Assembly (NCBI RefSeq): GCF_021117295.1 | Contig: NZ_CP088247.1 | Location: 1,471,001-1,535,000 of the forward strand | Direction of reading: 5' to 3' | Length of the DNA stretch: 64,000 nt | From: Methylorubrum sp. B1-46 | GTDB taxonomy: Bacteria > Pseudomonadota > Alphaproteobacteria > Rhizobiales > Beijerinckiaceae | Part shown: positions 32,088 through 40,110 of the stretch, piece after piece | Numbering within the stretch: the stretch's first letter is position 1 | Layout: each line of letters starts with the position of its first letter | Notes under the pieces: model-generated | What the model was told of the DNA's origin: nothing | Seen by the model: the letters and a program-made list of their open reading frames with translations, nothing else | Databases searched by the model: none | Program-made: the position numbers and the translations under genes

Positions 32088-34790
32088 ATGACACGACCGA
32101 ATCCGGCCGAGGGCCGGCGGCGGGCGCGCGCCCGCCGCACGGCCCTGTTCTCGGCCACCATGCTCGCGAGCGGGCTGCATTCCGCCGAAGCCGCCCGCTT
32201 CGGCATCGTCGTCAACCCGGTGCAGGACCCGCTCTTCGCCGGCCTCCAGATTCCCGACAGCGCCCCGACCCTCGGCATGTGGTCGGGCGTGCGCGAATGG
32301 CCGCTGAACGCGATCCATATGGGCCTCTTGCCCACCGGCAAGATCGTGTCCTTCGGGACCGCGAGCGGCAAGCCCGAAATCCAGGACGGGCGCACCTTCG
32401 CCATTTGGAATCCCTATACCGGCCTGGACCGCAACAGCCACGTGATCCTGCCGGGGCCGCGGCGGGTCAACAGCTTCTGCGGGGCGCAGGCCTTCCAGGC
32501 GGACGGCTCGCTCCTGATCCCCGGCGGCATCTTCGAGGACGGCAACGACAGGGGCAGCGCGGTGCTGAACGCGGCGGCCGACAAAGTCACCGCCACGACG
32601 GCGCAACTGGCCAGCGACCGCTATTATTCCACCATGCTCACCCTGCCCAACGGCCAGCAAGTGATCGTGGGCGGCTCCTATCCCTATCTCGGCGGATGGG
32701 CCGATCCCAACGGCGACATCGGCCGCGGCTGGATGACCGGGATGACCCCCGAGGTCTACGACGGCACCCGGTGGCGCAGCCTGTTCGGCGCCAACAGCCG
32801 GGCGGCCTTCGGCCCGGACTTCAACCGGTTCTGGTATCCCCGCGCCTGGATCGCGCCGAACGGACAGGTCTTCGGCATCTCCTCCGAGACGATGTGGTAC
32901 CTCGACACGGCCGGGAACGGATCGGTCCGCACCCTGCCGTTCCGCGAGGCACAGCACGAGGCCCGCACGGCCATCGAGGCGCCGAATGTCGGGCCGAACT
33001 CGACCGCCGCGATGTACGAGCCCGGCAAGATCATCCAGGTCGGCGGCAACGCCTATTCCAACGGCGAGGGCTTTCTGTCGAGCAGCCGCGCCACGCTGAT
33101 CGACATCAACGGGGATACGCCCGTCCTGACCGAGACCGCGCCGATGAGCACGGGACGAAGCTGGGCCAATGCGACGGTGCTACCCACGGGTCAGGTGCTC
33201 GTGACCGGCGGCAGCCGGTACAACGATCGCGGCGGCGGCGACGTGGTGCTCTCCAGCGAGAGCTGGGATCCGAAGACCGGCCGCTGGTCGGTCGGCGCCT
33301 CGGGCGCGGTCTATCGCGGCTACCACTCCTCGGCCCTGCTGCTGCAGAACGGGGCGCTGGTCATCGCCGGCGGCGGCGCGCCGGGCCCCGTCGTCAACGA
33401 GAACGCCGAGTTCTACTATCCGCCCTACCTGTTCACGCAGGTGGACGGCCGCGCCGTTCTGGCGCCGCGTCCGCAGATCCTCAGCCTGACGACGAACCGG
33501 CTGCAATACGGCCAGACGATGCAGTTCGAGCTCGGGTCGCGGGACGAGATCGCGGAGGTGGTGCTGATCGGGCTGAGCCAGGTCACGCACAGCTTCAACT
33601 TCACGCAGCGCCGCTACCCGGTGACCTTCACCCAGACGGATCAGACCGTCTCGCTCAAAGGCCCGCCCTCCGGCAACGTGGCACCGCCCGGCTATTATCA
33701 GCTCATCGCGATCGACCGGAAGGGCGTCCCCTCCCCCGGCGTGATCCTCGCGGTCGGCCCGGTCGCGGCGCCGCCGCAATCGACGACACCGATCTTCGGC
33801 ACCCCGGCGACGCCCGGCGGGACCGGCCCGATCGCGGATGGCGGCCCGGGGACGGGCGGCCCGAGTCCGGGAACCAACCCCGGAACCGATCCCGGAACAG
33901 GGCCCGGCAGTGCGCCGGGCACCGACGGGATTCCGCTCAAGGCCGCGCATTCCGGGCTGTGCCTCGCGGTGCCGGCCGGCAACGGCAACGATGGCGCACC
34001 GGTCACCCAGCAGGCCTGCACCGGCACCGCCGAGCAGCTCTGGCGGGTGCGAGCCACCGCGGGCGGTTCCGCGCTGGTCAACGCCGCCAGCGGCAAGTGC
34101 CTCGACATGAGCCTGGCGCGCCTGCCGGCAGGCCCCGGCACGCAGGTGTTCCAATGGGCCTGCCACGGCGGCACCAACCAGGCCTGGACGACGCGGGCGC
34201 AAGGCGGCGGCAACGCTTATATCTCGGTTACCGCCAACCTCTGCCTCGATGTGCTCGGAGCCACGCCGCAGGTTGGAGCCGGGACGGTGGTGTGGGCCTG
34301 CCACGGCGGCGGCAACCAAACCTTCTCGGGCACTGCCACCGGCGGCGGAGCCGGCAACACGGCCGGCATTCCGCTCAGGGCCGCGCATTCCGGGCTGTGC
34401 CTCTCGGTGCCGGCCGGCAACGGCAATGACGGCGCACCGGTCACCCAGCAGGCCTGCACCGGCGCCGCCGAGCAGCGCTGGCGCGTCCGGGCCACCGCGG
34501 GAGGCTCCGCCCTCGTCAACGCCGCCAGCGGCAAGTGCCTCGACGTGAGCCTGTTGCGGCCGCCGGTCGCCAACGGCACGCAGGTCTTCCAGTGGGCCTG
34601 CCACGGCGGCACCAACCAGGCCTGGACGACGCGGGCGCAAGGCGGCGGCAACGCTCTGACCACCGCGGCAGCGCCCAATCTCTGCCTCGACGTCCTCGGG
34701 ATCGCACCGCAACCCGGCGCGACGACGGCGGTGTGGGCCTGCCACGGCGGCGGCAACCAGACCTTCTCCAGCGCCACTCTCACCCAGTGA
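32088..34790 (+). CDS. Secreted copper-radical oxidase (galactose/glyoxal-oxidase type) with two ricin-type lectin domains
   Basis: 900-aa exported enzyme. After a basic N-terminus and hydrophobic signal (ALFSATMLASGLHSAEA) comes a seven-bladed kelch propeller with all five active-site residues of the galactose oxidase family: Cys131 (NSFCGAQ) and Tyr180 (DRYYST) for the thioether cross-link, Tyr412-His413 (RGYHSSALLL) and His501 (VTHSFNFTQRRYP). An E-set domain follows, then a Gly/Pro/Thr linker (about 565-612) and two ricin-B-like segments. The enzyme should oxidise a primary alcohol or aldehyde with release of H2O2; substrate unknown. AAAAGGGGGAG precedes the ATG. Between gsp genes, it is a prime candidate for type II secretion. 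Confidence 0.92.
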   Translation: MTRPNPAEGRRRARARRTALFSATMLASGLHSAEAARFGIVVNPVQDPLFAGLQIPDSAPTLGMWSGVREWPLNAIHMGLLPTGKIVSFGTASGKPEIQDGRTFAIWNPYTGLDRNSHVILPGPRRVNSFCGAQAFQADGSLLIPGGIFEDGNDRGSAVLNAAADKVTATTAQLASDRYYSTMLTLPNGQQVIVGGSYPYLGGWADPNGDIGRGWMTGMTPEVYDGTRWRSLFGANSRAAFGPDFNRFWYPRAWIAPNGQVFGISSETMWYLDTAGNGSVRTLPFREAQHEARTAIEAPNVGPNSTAAMYEPGKIIQVGGNAYSNGEGFLSSSRATLIDINGDTPVLTETAPMSTGRSWANATVLPTGQVLVTGGSRYNDRGGGDVVLSSESWDPKTGRWSVGASGAVYRGYHSSALLLQNGALVIAGGGAPGPVVNENAEFYYPPYLFTQVDGRAVLAPRPQILSLTTNRLQYGQTMQFELGSRDEIAEVVLIGLSQVTHSFNFTQRRYPVTFTQTDQTVSLKGPPSGNVAPPGYYQLIAIDRKGVPSPGVILAVGPVAAPPQSTTPIFGTPATPGGTGPIADGGPGTGGPSPGTNPGTDPGTGPGSAPGTDGIPLKAAHSGLCLAVPAGNGNDGAPVTQQACTGTAEQLWRVRATAGGSALVNAASGKCLDMSLARLPAGPGTQVFQWACHGGTNQAWTTRAQGGGNAYISVTANLCLDVLGATPQVGAGTVVWACHGGGNQTFSGTATGGGAGNTAGIPLRAAHSGLCLSVPAGNGNDGAPVTQQACTGAAEQRWRVRATAGGSALVNAASGKCLDVSLLRPPVANGTQVFQWACHGGTNQAWTTRAQGGGNALTTAAAPNLCLDVLGIAPQPGATTAVWACHGGGNQTFSSATLTQ
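33927..34777 (+). repeat. Tandem duplication encoding two ricin-type lectin domains
   Basis: Two copies of about 411 bp (33927-34336 and 34365-34777) share long identical stretches at DNA level. Each encodes GIPL(K/R)AAHSGLCL, GNGNDGAPVTQQACTG, GKCLD, VFQWACHGGTNQAWTTRAQG and VWACHGGGNQTFS. The short GGGAGNTA linker joins them. High nucleotide identity indicates a recent duplication or ongoing gene conversion. Confidence 0.9.
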
Positions 34791-34975
34791 GACCCGCGCC
34801 CCGCCGACGCCGGACACGGCGCGGCGGGACGCTCCGACGGGGAGAGCGAAGCCGTGCCCGATCCCGTGCTTGCGGGACGCCGGCCTCACAACGATCCGAA
34901 AGGAATGCGTCGTAGCATCGGCCGATCCGGAAGCGAGAGGACCGACCGGCAGACGATGGGGAGCAGGAGCCGCCC

Positions 34976-35494
34976 ATGAGCGACGGAGCGAGAGCATCGT
35001 CCCGAAAGGCGGCCGCCGGCTTTCGGACAGCGACGACGCGACGACAAGAATGCGGGTGCGACGGCTTCACGCTGATCGAGATGCTGGTGACGCTGGCGAT
35101 CCTTGCCGCCGCCGTCGCCCTCGGGACCCGCTCCGTCGTCCTGGGCGAGACCGCGCGCCAGCCGGGCCGGATCGCCGACCGGGTCGCCGCCGAGATCGAC
35201 CGGCTGCGGGCCGAGGCGCTCCGCACGGGCCGGACCGGCCGCCTCGTCTACGATGCGGAGGCGGGCCGCTTCCTCAGCTCCCGTCCGGGCGCCGCGCCGA
35301 TCCCGGCCGAGTCCCTCCACGTCAGCGTCGCCGTTCCGCCGTCGTCCTGGGGGGCACCGGGCGAGATCAGGCTCCTGCCGGACGGCAGCGCCTCGGGCGG
35401 CCGCATCGTGCTTGCCGCGCCGGGGGCAGGGTTTGGGGCGACCGTGACGGTGGCGCCCCTGACCGGCCGCGTGCGCCGGGAGCCTCAGCCGTGA
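34976..35494 (+). CDS. gspH: Type II secretion minor pseudopilin GspH, leader derived from a dispersed repeat
   Basis: 172-aa minor pseudopilin. The prepilin site is CDG followed by FTLIEMLVTLAILAAAVAL, with Glu5 present, then a GspH-like body (LLPDGSASGGRIVLAAPG). The leader is long (30 residues) and comes from a B-type palindromic repeat at 34994-35040, read as ASSRKAAAGFRTATT. No alternative start codon lies between the repeat and the cleavage site, so the repeat must be translated. GGAGCAGGAG precedes the ATG. Its TGA overlaps the GTG of gspI. Confidence 0.88.
   Translation: MSDGARASSRKAAAGFRTATTRRQECGCDGFTLIEMLVTLAILAAAVALGTRSVVLGETARQPGRIADRVAAEIDRLRAEALRTGRTGRLVYDAEAGRFLSSRPGAAPIPAESLHVSVAVPPSSWGAPGEIRLLPDGSASGGRIVLAAPGAGFGATVTVAPLTGRVRREPQP
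34994..35040 (+). repeat. Palindromic repeat (B unit) inside the gspH leader
   Basis: GCATCGTCCCGAAAGGCGG pairs with CCGCCGGCTTTCGGACA, followed by a degenerate GACGACGCG-ACGACAAGAA that resembles the spacer of the composite repeats at 6634, 38857 and 62846. The 3' half of the element seems to have decayed or been truncated. Confidence 0.8.
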
Positions 35495-35940
35495 GCCGGT
35501 GGCACCGATTGCAGCGACGTCTCCGGTCGATGCGGCGCGCCGGCTCCGGGCCGGCGCAGCCGGCAGAGACGGAGGCGGGCTTCACCATCGCCGAAGTGCT
35601 CGTCGCCTTCGCGGTGGCGAGCCTCGGCACCCTGATCGCCCTGGAGATCGCCGGCATGACCGCCACCGGCATCCGGCGCCTCGACACGGCCCGCGTCAGC
35701 CTCGACGAGGCCGAGGGCATCGCCCTGCGCCACGCCGCGGCAGGCCCGCTTCGGCCCGGGCTGAGCCGGGGCGCCTTCTCGGACGGCCGGGCCTGGACGC
35801 TTCGCGTCACCGACACCCGTCCTGCTTTCGGCCGGATGCAGGTCCCCCCGTTCTTCCTGATCGAGGTGTTCCGGGGCGAACCGGGGAGCGAGGCGATCTA
35901 CACCACGCTGGTCTCGGGGGAGCCCGATGGCCGAAGCTGA
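35491..35940 (+). CDS. gspI: Type II secretion minor pseudopilin GspI
   Basis: 149-aa minor pseudopilin. Leader ends EAG before FTIAEVLVAFAVASLGTLIA, with Glu5. The body follows the GspI pattern (GRAWTLRVTDTR, FFLIEVFRG). Starts with GTG overlapping the gspH stop (GTGA) and ends 14 bases into gspJ. GspI, J and K form the tip complex of the pseudopilus. Much longer upstream frames are shadows of gspH. Confidence 0.88.
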   Translation: MSRWHRLQRRLRSMRRAGSGPAQPAETEAGFTIAEVLVAFAVASLGTLIALEIAGMTATGIRRLDTARVSLDEAEGIALRHAAAGPLRPGLSRGAFSDGRAWTLRVTDTRPAFGRMQVPPFFLIEVFRGEPGSEAIYTTLVSGEPDGRS

Positions 35941-36556
35941 GTCGGAGGCCGGCTTCACCCTGATCGAGATGATCGTCTGCCTCGCGCTCGCGGCACTGCT
36001 CGCCACGCTGCTCGTCGGCGCGATCCGCGTGGCGGGCACGGCCACCGCGGCGGCCGGCGCCGTCGCGACCGCCGAGGAGGTGCAATCCGTCCGCGAGCAT
36101 CTGCGCCGGACGCTCGGCAGCCTCACGCCGCGTCGCATCGACGGGACCGGCCCGGTGCTGCAGGGCGGGCCGGACGGCCTGCGGGCCGCGATCGGCGCCG
36201 ATCAGGCCCTGGAACGACCGCTCGATCTCACCGTCGCCCTCAGCGGTCTTGCGCGGGGCGACGGCCGTTTCGATCTCGTCGAGAGTCGCGCGCCGCTCGA
36301 AAGCCTGCCGGGCGCCGTGCCCTCGGGCGACCCCGCCGCCCCCTCGGAGGTTCTGCTGCACGGCATTACCGGCCTGTCGATCCGCTATTTCGGGACGCTC
36401 AAGGACCGCACCCCGCCGACTTGGCATCCGGCCTGGCAGCCGATTGGAGACGCGTCCGGCCGCCTGCCCGGGCTCGTCGAGATCCGGATCGCCTTCGCCC
36501 CCCGTGACCCGCGGCGCTGGACCCCGCTCGTCATCGCCCTCGGCAACCGGCGATGA
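35927..36556 (+). CDS. gspJ: Type II secretion minor pseudopilin GspJ
   Basis: 209-aa tip pseudopilin. Very short leader (MAEAESEAG) before FTLIEMIVCLALAALLATLL, Glu5 present; the C-terminal region with GITGLSIRYFG and LPGLVEIRIAFA is typical of GspJ. Overlaps gspI by 14 bases and gspK by 4 (ATGA), so the hijk block is translationally coupled. Confidence 0.92.
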   Translation: MAEAESEAGFTLIEMIVCLALAALLATLLVGAIRVAGTATAAAGAVATAEEVQSVREHLRRTLGSLTPRRIDGTGPVLQGGPDGLRAAIGADQALERPLDLTVALSGLARGDGRFDLVESRAPLESLPGAVPSGDPAAPSEVLLHGITGLSIRYFGTLKDRTPPTWHPAWQPIGDASGRLPGLVEIRIAFAPRDPRRWTPLVIALGNRR

Positions 36557-37482
36557 ATCCCTCCTGGATAGGCAGGCCCGGCACGGGACAGGGGCGGGAG
36601 GGAGAGGCCGGCTTCGTTCTCCTGTCCGTCCTCGGCATCCTCGCCGTGGTGAGCGCGATCCTGGCCGGGGCGCTGCTTCAGGTCCGCTCCGGCACGGCCC
36701 TGACGCAGGCGCGCGGACGGATCGTCCAGCTCCAGGGCATCGCCGATGGGATCACGCGCCTGATCGCCTACGATCTCGGCGTGCGGCGGGCCTATCGTCT
36801 CGCCGGCCTCGACTTTCCCGAGGACGGCACCGTCGTGGCCTGTCCCTTGGGCGGCAGCCGGACCGCCTTCGTGTCGTTGCAGGACCAGGGGCGCCTGATC
36901 GACCTGAACCGGACCCCGCGGCCGGCGATGGAGGACGCCTTCCGCCGGCTCGGCGTGCCGGACCGGACGGTCCTCGCGGTCGCCGCCGAGATCGTCGATT
37001 ACCGCGACGCCGACGACGTCCCCGAACCCACGGGCGGCGCCGAGCGGTCGCAATACCGCGGGCGCGGTCTCCCCTGGGGGCCGCGCAACGCGCCCTTCGC
37101 CAGCGTGGACGAGATCGAGCGGCTTCCCTCGATGACACCGGACATCGCCGCGATCCTGAGGCCGGTGCTGACCGTCTACAACGAGGGCGGCCGCTTCGAT
37201 CTCGCCGCCCTCGTGGCGCGGCTGCGCCCCTCCCACCTCGACGGGTCCTTGCGCCAAGCCGGGCCCGTCCCGTCCCCGCGCCAGTACTTCCGGATGTCGG
37301 TCGTCGTCGAACAGGCCGGGACGCGCGCGGGACGCTCGGCAATCTATGCGCTGGGCGGCACGCGCACGGGCACGGATTTCCTGAGTTGGCAGCAGGCCTC
37401 GACCGTCACGACGGCGGCCGCCCTCTCGCACCGCGCCTGCGCGACCGTCGCGGCCGCCCTGAGGGCGGGCGGCCCGGAGTGA
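36553..37482 (+). CDS. gspK: Type II secretion pseudopilin GspK
   Basis: 309-aa tip pseudopilin capping the pseudopilus. Leader ends EAG before FVLLSVLGILAVVSAILAGA; position 5 is Ser, not Glu, the known hallmark of GspK. The large helical domain includes LIDLNRTPRPAMEDAF and the VDYRDAD-like EIVDYRDADDVPEP motif of GspK. Last of the gspHIJK set. After its stop 237 bases follow with no gene before the stress-protein gene. Confidence 0.93.
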   Translation: MNPSWIGRPGTGQGREGEAGFVLLSVLGILAVVSAILAGALLQVRSGTALTQARGRIVQLQGIADGITRLIAYDLGVRRAYRLAGLDFPEDGTVVACPLGGSRTAFVSLQDQGRLIDLNRTPRPAMEDAFRRLGVPDRTVLAVAAEIVDYRDADDVPEPTGGAERSQYRGRGLPWGPRNAPFASVDEIERLPSMTPDIAAILRPVLTVYNEGGRFDLAALVARLRPSHLDGSLRQAGPVPSPRQYFRMSVVVEQAGTRAGRSAIYALGGTRTGTDFLSWQQASTVTTAAALSHRACATVAAALRAGGPE

Positions 37483-37637
37483 CGCAGGCGGGACGGAGCC
37501 GGCCCATCGACCGGAGGTGGTCTCAGCAAGCCCGCGCGGCGCTTGAGCGGTGACCCAATCCGCCATCCCGAAGGGATCAGCCGGATTTGGTCTGAGACGG
37601 GCGGCACCCGCCCAGGCCGTCGCGCCCACCGACCGCC

Positions 37638-37651
37638 TTGCGCTGGATCAA
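37638..37651 (+). promoter_or_regulatory. FNR-like site upstream of the stress-protein gene
   Basis: TTGCG-CTGG-ATCAA matches the FNR/FixK consensus TTGAT-N4-ATCAA with one perfect half (ATCAA) and one partial (TTGCG). It lies 69 bases before the start of the universal stress gene, a reasonable spacing. The fnr gene is 1.3 kb away. Confidence 0.5.
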
Positions 37652-37719
37652 GGCATCCGTGCCGGGCGGCCGGCAAGGATGGCGCCGTCGAGCGGAAGGG
37701 GAAGCCCCAGGAGGCGAGA

Positions 37720-38532
37720 TTGGCTTACGCGAACATCCTGGTCTCGGTCGATCTCGGCGGGGCCGCCGCGGACCGCGTCCGGCTCGCCGCCGGCCTCGCG
37801 CGGCGCTTCGAGGCGACGCTGACCGGGGCCGCCGCCTGCAAGGTGCCGGCACCGGACTACGTGCGCGATATCGGCGAGATCGACGACGAGGAGCCGCACT
37901 TCGAGGAGAAGGCCCGCGCCGCGCTCGCGCAGGCGCGGGATCTGTTCGAGCGCTCCGTCGACGCGCCGCTGCGCCGCGACTGGCGCGAGGCCCTGGCCGG
38001 CCCGATCACCCATCTCGTCGAGCAGGCGCGGGCGGCCGACCTTGTCGTGGTGGGACGCCGCGGCCCCGAAGACGCCGCGCCCGGTGCCCTCGGCGTTTCG
38101 CCCGGCCCCGTCCTGATGGAGGCCGCCCGCCCGGTTCTGGTGGTGCCCCCGCGCGTCGAGCACCTTCGGGGCGCCCGGATCGTCGTGGCCTGGAAGGACG
38201 GCCTAGAGGCGCGCCGGGCGGTCTCGGCCGCCCTTCCCTTCATCCGCGAGGCGGATCAGGTCTTCGTCGCCAGCACCGGCGAGGGCGCCCATTACGAGGG
38301 CGCGGAGGATGTGGCCGGCCACCTCGCCCGCCACGGCGCCTCCGTGACGACGCACCTGCTGCGCACCGTCGTCAGCGACGGCGACGAGATCCTGCGCTTC
38401 GCCCTGAAGCAGGAGGCCGACCTGATCGTGATGGGCGCCTACGGCCATACGCGCCTGCGCGAGTGGCTGTTCGGCGGCGTCACCCACGAGATGCTGCAAC
38501 GCAGCCCCCTCCCTTGCCTGATGTGTCACTGA
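37720..38532 (+). CDS. Universal stress protein, two tandem UspA domains
   Basis: 270-aa cytosolic protein with two Usp folds. Domain 1 begins YANILVSVDLGGAAADRVRL; domain 2 begins RIVVAWKDGLEARRAV and ends with the ATP-binding loop GAYGHTRLREWLFGGVT (G-x2-G-x9-G pattern). Domain 1 lacks a clean ATP loop (VGRRGPEDAAPG). No ATG fits; the TTG at 37720 has GGAGG six bases before it. It overlaps the cytochrome gene start by one base (TGATG) and is likely under FNR control, as many Usp genes in low-oxygen regulons are. Confidence 0.85.
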   Translation: MAYANILVSVDLGGAAADRVRLAAGLARRFEATLTGAAACKVPAPDYVRDIGEIDDEEPHFEEKARAALAQARDLFERSVDAPLRRDWREALAGPITHLVEQARAADLVVVGRRGPEDAAPGALGVSPGPVLMEAARPVLVVPPRVEHLRGARIVVAWKDGLEARRAVSAALPFIREADQVFVASTGEGAHYEGAEDVAGHLARHGASVTTHLLRTVVSDGDEILRFALKQEADLIVMGAYGHTRLREWLFGGVTHEMLQRSPLPCLMCH

Positions 38533-38858
38533 TGCGCCGACCGACCGCCCTCTCGATCCTCGCCCTCGGCCTGATCGCCCTGCCGGCCGCGGCCCAGGCC
38601 CTCGATGCCCGCGCCCAGCGCGGCGAGACCATCGCGCGGACCCACTGCGCCCGCTGCCACGCGATCGGCCGGGTCGGCGCGAGCCCCCTGGCGGAGGCGC
38701 CGCCCTTCCGCGAGCTGCACCATCGCTATCCCGTCACGGATCTGAGCGAGGCGCTGGCCGAGGGCATCACCACGGGCCACCCGTCGATGCCGGAATTCCG
38801 GCTCGATCCCGACCAGGCGCAGGCGCTGATCAGCTATCTTCAGACCCTCGAACGATAG
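38532..38858 (+). CDS. Small exported c-type cytochrome
   Basis: 108-aa class I cytochrome c. A signal peptide (ALSILALGLIALPAAAQA) is followed by one heme site C39-A-R-C42-H43 and a candidate Met ligand in HPSMPEF. It would act in the periplasm as an electron carrier. Coupled to the stress protein upstream by a one-base overlap. The TAG stop falls inside the stem of the following palindrome. Confidence 0.88.
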   Translation: MRRPTALSILALGLIALPAAAQALDARAQRGETIARTHCARCHAIGRVGASPLAEAPPFRELHHRYPVTDLSEALAEGITTGHPSMPEFRLDPDQAQALISYLQTLER

Positions 38859-38955
38859 AGCATCGTGCCGGATATCAGATCCGGCACGATGCTCTATCCT
38901 CTTGTTTCCGCATCGCCTTTTTCCGAAAGCCGGTGACCACCTTTCGGGACGATGG
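38857..38955. repeat. Composite palindromic repeat (A unit plus B unit)
   Basis: A unit: a perfect 17-bp stem, AGAGCATCGTGCCGGAT and ATCCGGCACGATGCTCT, with a five-base loop. B unit (38910-38955): CGAAAGCCGG ... CCACCTTTCGGG with GATG flanks. The intervening ATCCTCTTGTTTCC is the shared spacer. In reverse complement the order B-spacer-A equals that at 62846-62943. It lies between convergent cytochrome and fnr genes, where the A stem could also end transcription. Confidence 0.9.
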
Positions 38956-38965
38956 GCTAGGGGCC

Positions 38966-39718
38966 TCAGTTCGCCGCGAGATGTTCGAGCCGGGCGGGGT
39001 CCAGCAGGCGCACCCCGCCGGGCACGATCAGGATCGCCTTCTCCCGGTCGAGCCTCGTCAGCATCCGGCTCACCGTCTCGATGGTGAGGCCGAGATGGTC
39101 GGCGATGTCCTGGCGGCCCATCGGCAGCTCGACAGTGACGGAATCGTGGCCGATGCGGCCGTAGCGCGCGCGCTGGCCGAGCAGGAAGCTCGCCACCTTC
39201 TCCTCGGCGGTGCGTCGGCCCAGCAGCATCATGTGATCCTGTGCCAGCGTCAGCTCGTGGCCGGCCCGCTCGTAGAGGCGCTGCAGCAGGTGCGGGGTCT
39301 GCGCCACGAGGCCGGCGAAGGCGCGCCGCTCGAACCGGCACAGCGTCGTCGGCGCCAGCGCCTCGGCGGTGACGGTGAAGCGCTCCGGCAGCGCGAGGCC
39401 GAGGAAGTCGCCGACCATGGCAAAGCCCATCACCTGCCGCCGCCCGTCCGGCAGGAGCCGCGACAGGCGCAAGGCGCCCTCGGTGACGTTGTAGACGGCG
39501 CCCGCCCGGTCGTCCTGCTGGAACAGGGCCTGGCGCGGATCGAGATGGACGGTCTGGCTCAGCGCCTCCAAACCGGCGAGTTCCTCGTGCGTCAGGGCGG
39601 CACAGACGCTGACGAGGCGGACCTTGCACGCGGCGCAGCCGCTCTCCGACCGGTCGTGGACGCAGGCGTGCCCGACTGAAATCGGCTGGACACCGCTGCT
39701 CTCGGCAGAGCCTTGCAT
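38966..39718 (-). CDS. fnr: Fnr-type oxygen-sensing Crp/Fnr regulator
   Basis: 250-aa regulator. The N-terminus has the iron-sulfur cysteines (CAACKVRLVSVC, and the fourth in TTLCRFER), then a cyclic-nucleotide-like fold, the dimer helix, and a helix-turn-helix with MGRQDIADHLGLTIETVSRML, whose E-TVSR recognition helix matches FNR (TTGAT half-sites). A [4Fe-4S] switch is thus expected. I chose the ATG at 39716-39718 because GGAGG lies upstream; the frame extends 13 residues further. Likely activates the divergent cyd genes and the usp/cytochrome pair. Confidence 0.92.
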   Translation of the reverse strand: MQGSAESSGVQPISVGHACVHDRSESGCAACKVRLVSVCAALTHEELAGLEALSQTVHLDPRQALFQQDDRAGAVYNVTEGALRLSRLLPDGRRQVMGFAMVGDFLGLALPERFTVTAEALAPTTLCRFERRAFAGLVAQTPHLLQRLYERAGHELTLAQDHMMLLGRRTAEEKVASFLLGQRARYGRIGHDSVTVELPMGRQDIADHLGLTIETVSRMLTRLDREKAILIVPGGVRLLDPARLEHLAAN

Positions 39719-39873
39719 CGGAGACCTCCCGCCCGCGGCACGCTCAAGCCGATTCAATAGCCTGCGCCTGCGCCGCTTGTGAAGTCGAAACCGGGCCCGG
39801 CCGAAACGCGTCGAGGATGAGGTACGGATCAGGCCGCCGCATTACGGCGACGGGCGCGCGACCTTTCTTCCGG

Positions 39874-40110
39874 ATGCGCCCTTTCTTCGTTCTCGTTGTT
39901 ATCGGGATCGTTGCACCGATCTTGGCCGCCTCGGAAGCCGACGCGCGAGGCGCGACGCGGCGATCTCCCGGATACGGCGGCGGGCGCGATCCCGCGTCGG
40001 CTCTCCTCAATCCCGCCCGAGGGAGACCCGGCGTCCGGGCAGCCCGAGATCGGGGCGGTGGCTTGTCAGCACGACGATGCGGTCGCGCCACCGGGCGAGC
40101 AGGCGCGTGA
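39874..40110 (+). CDS. Possible small exported protein (doubtful)
   Basis: A 78-codon frame starting MRPFFVLVVIGIVAPILAAS, which looks like a signal peptide followed by EADARGATRRS. The last third overlaps the 3' end of cydC on the other strand. No clear ribosome-binding site. It may be coding, or the hydrophobic stretch may be chance. Confidence 0.25.
   Translation: MRPFFVLVVIGIVAPILAASEADARGATRRSPGYGGGRDPASALLNPARGRPGVRAARDRGGGLSARRCGRATGRAGA

Noticed and set aside
38857..38895. Perfect 17-bp stem as a Rho-independent terminator
   Set aside because: No T-run follows. It belongs to the composite repeat family, though it may still hinder transcription.
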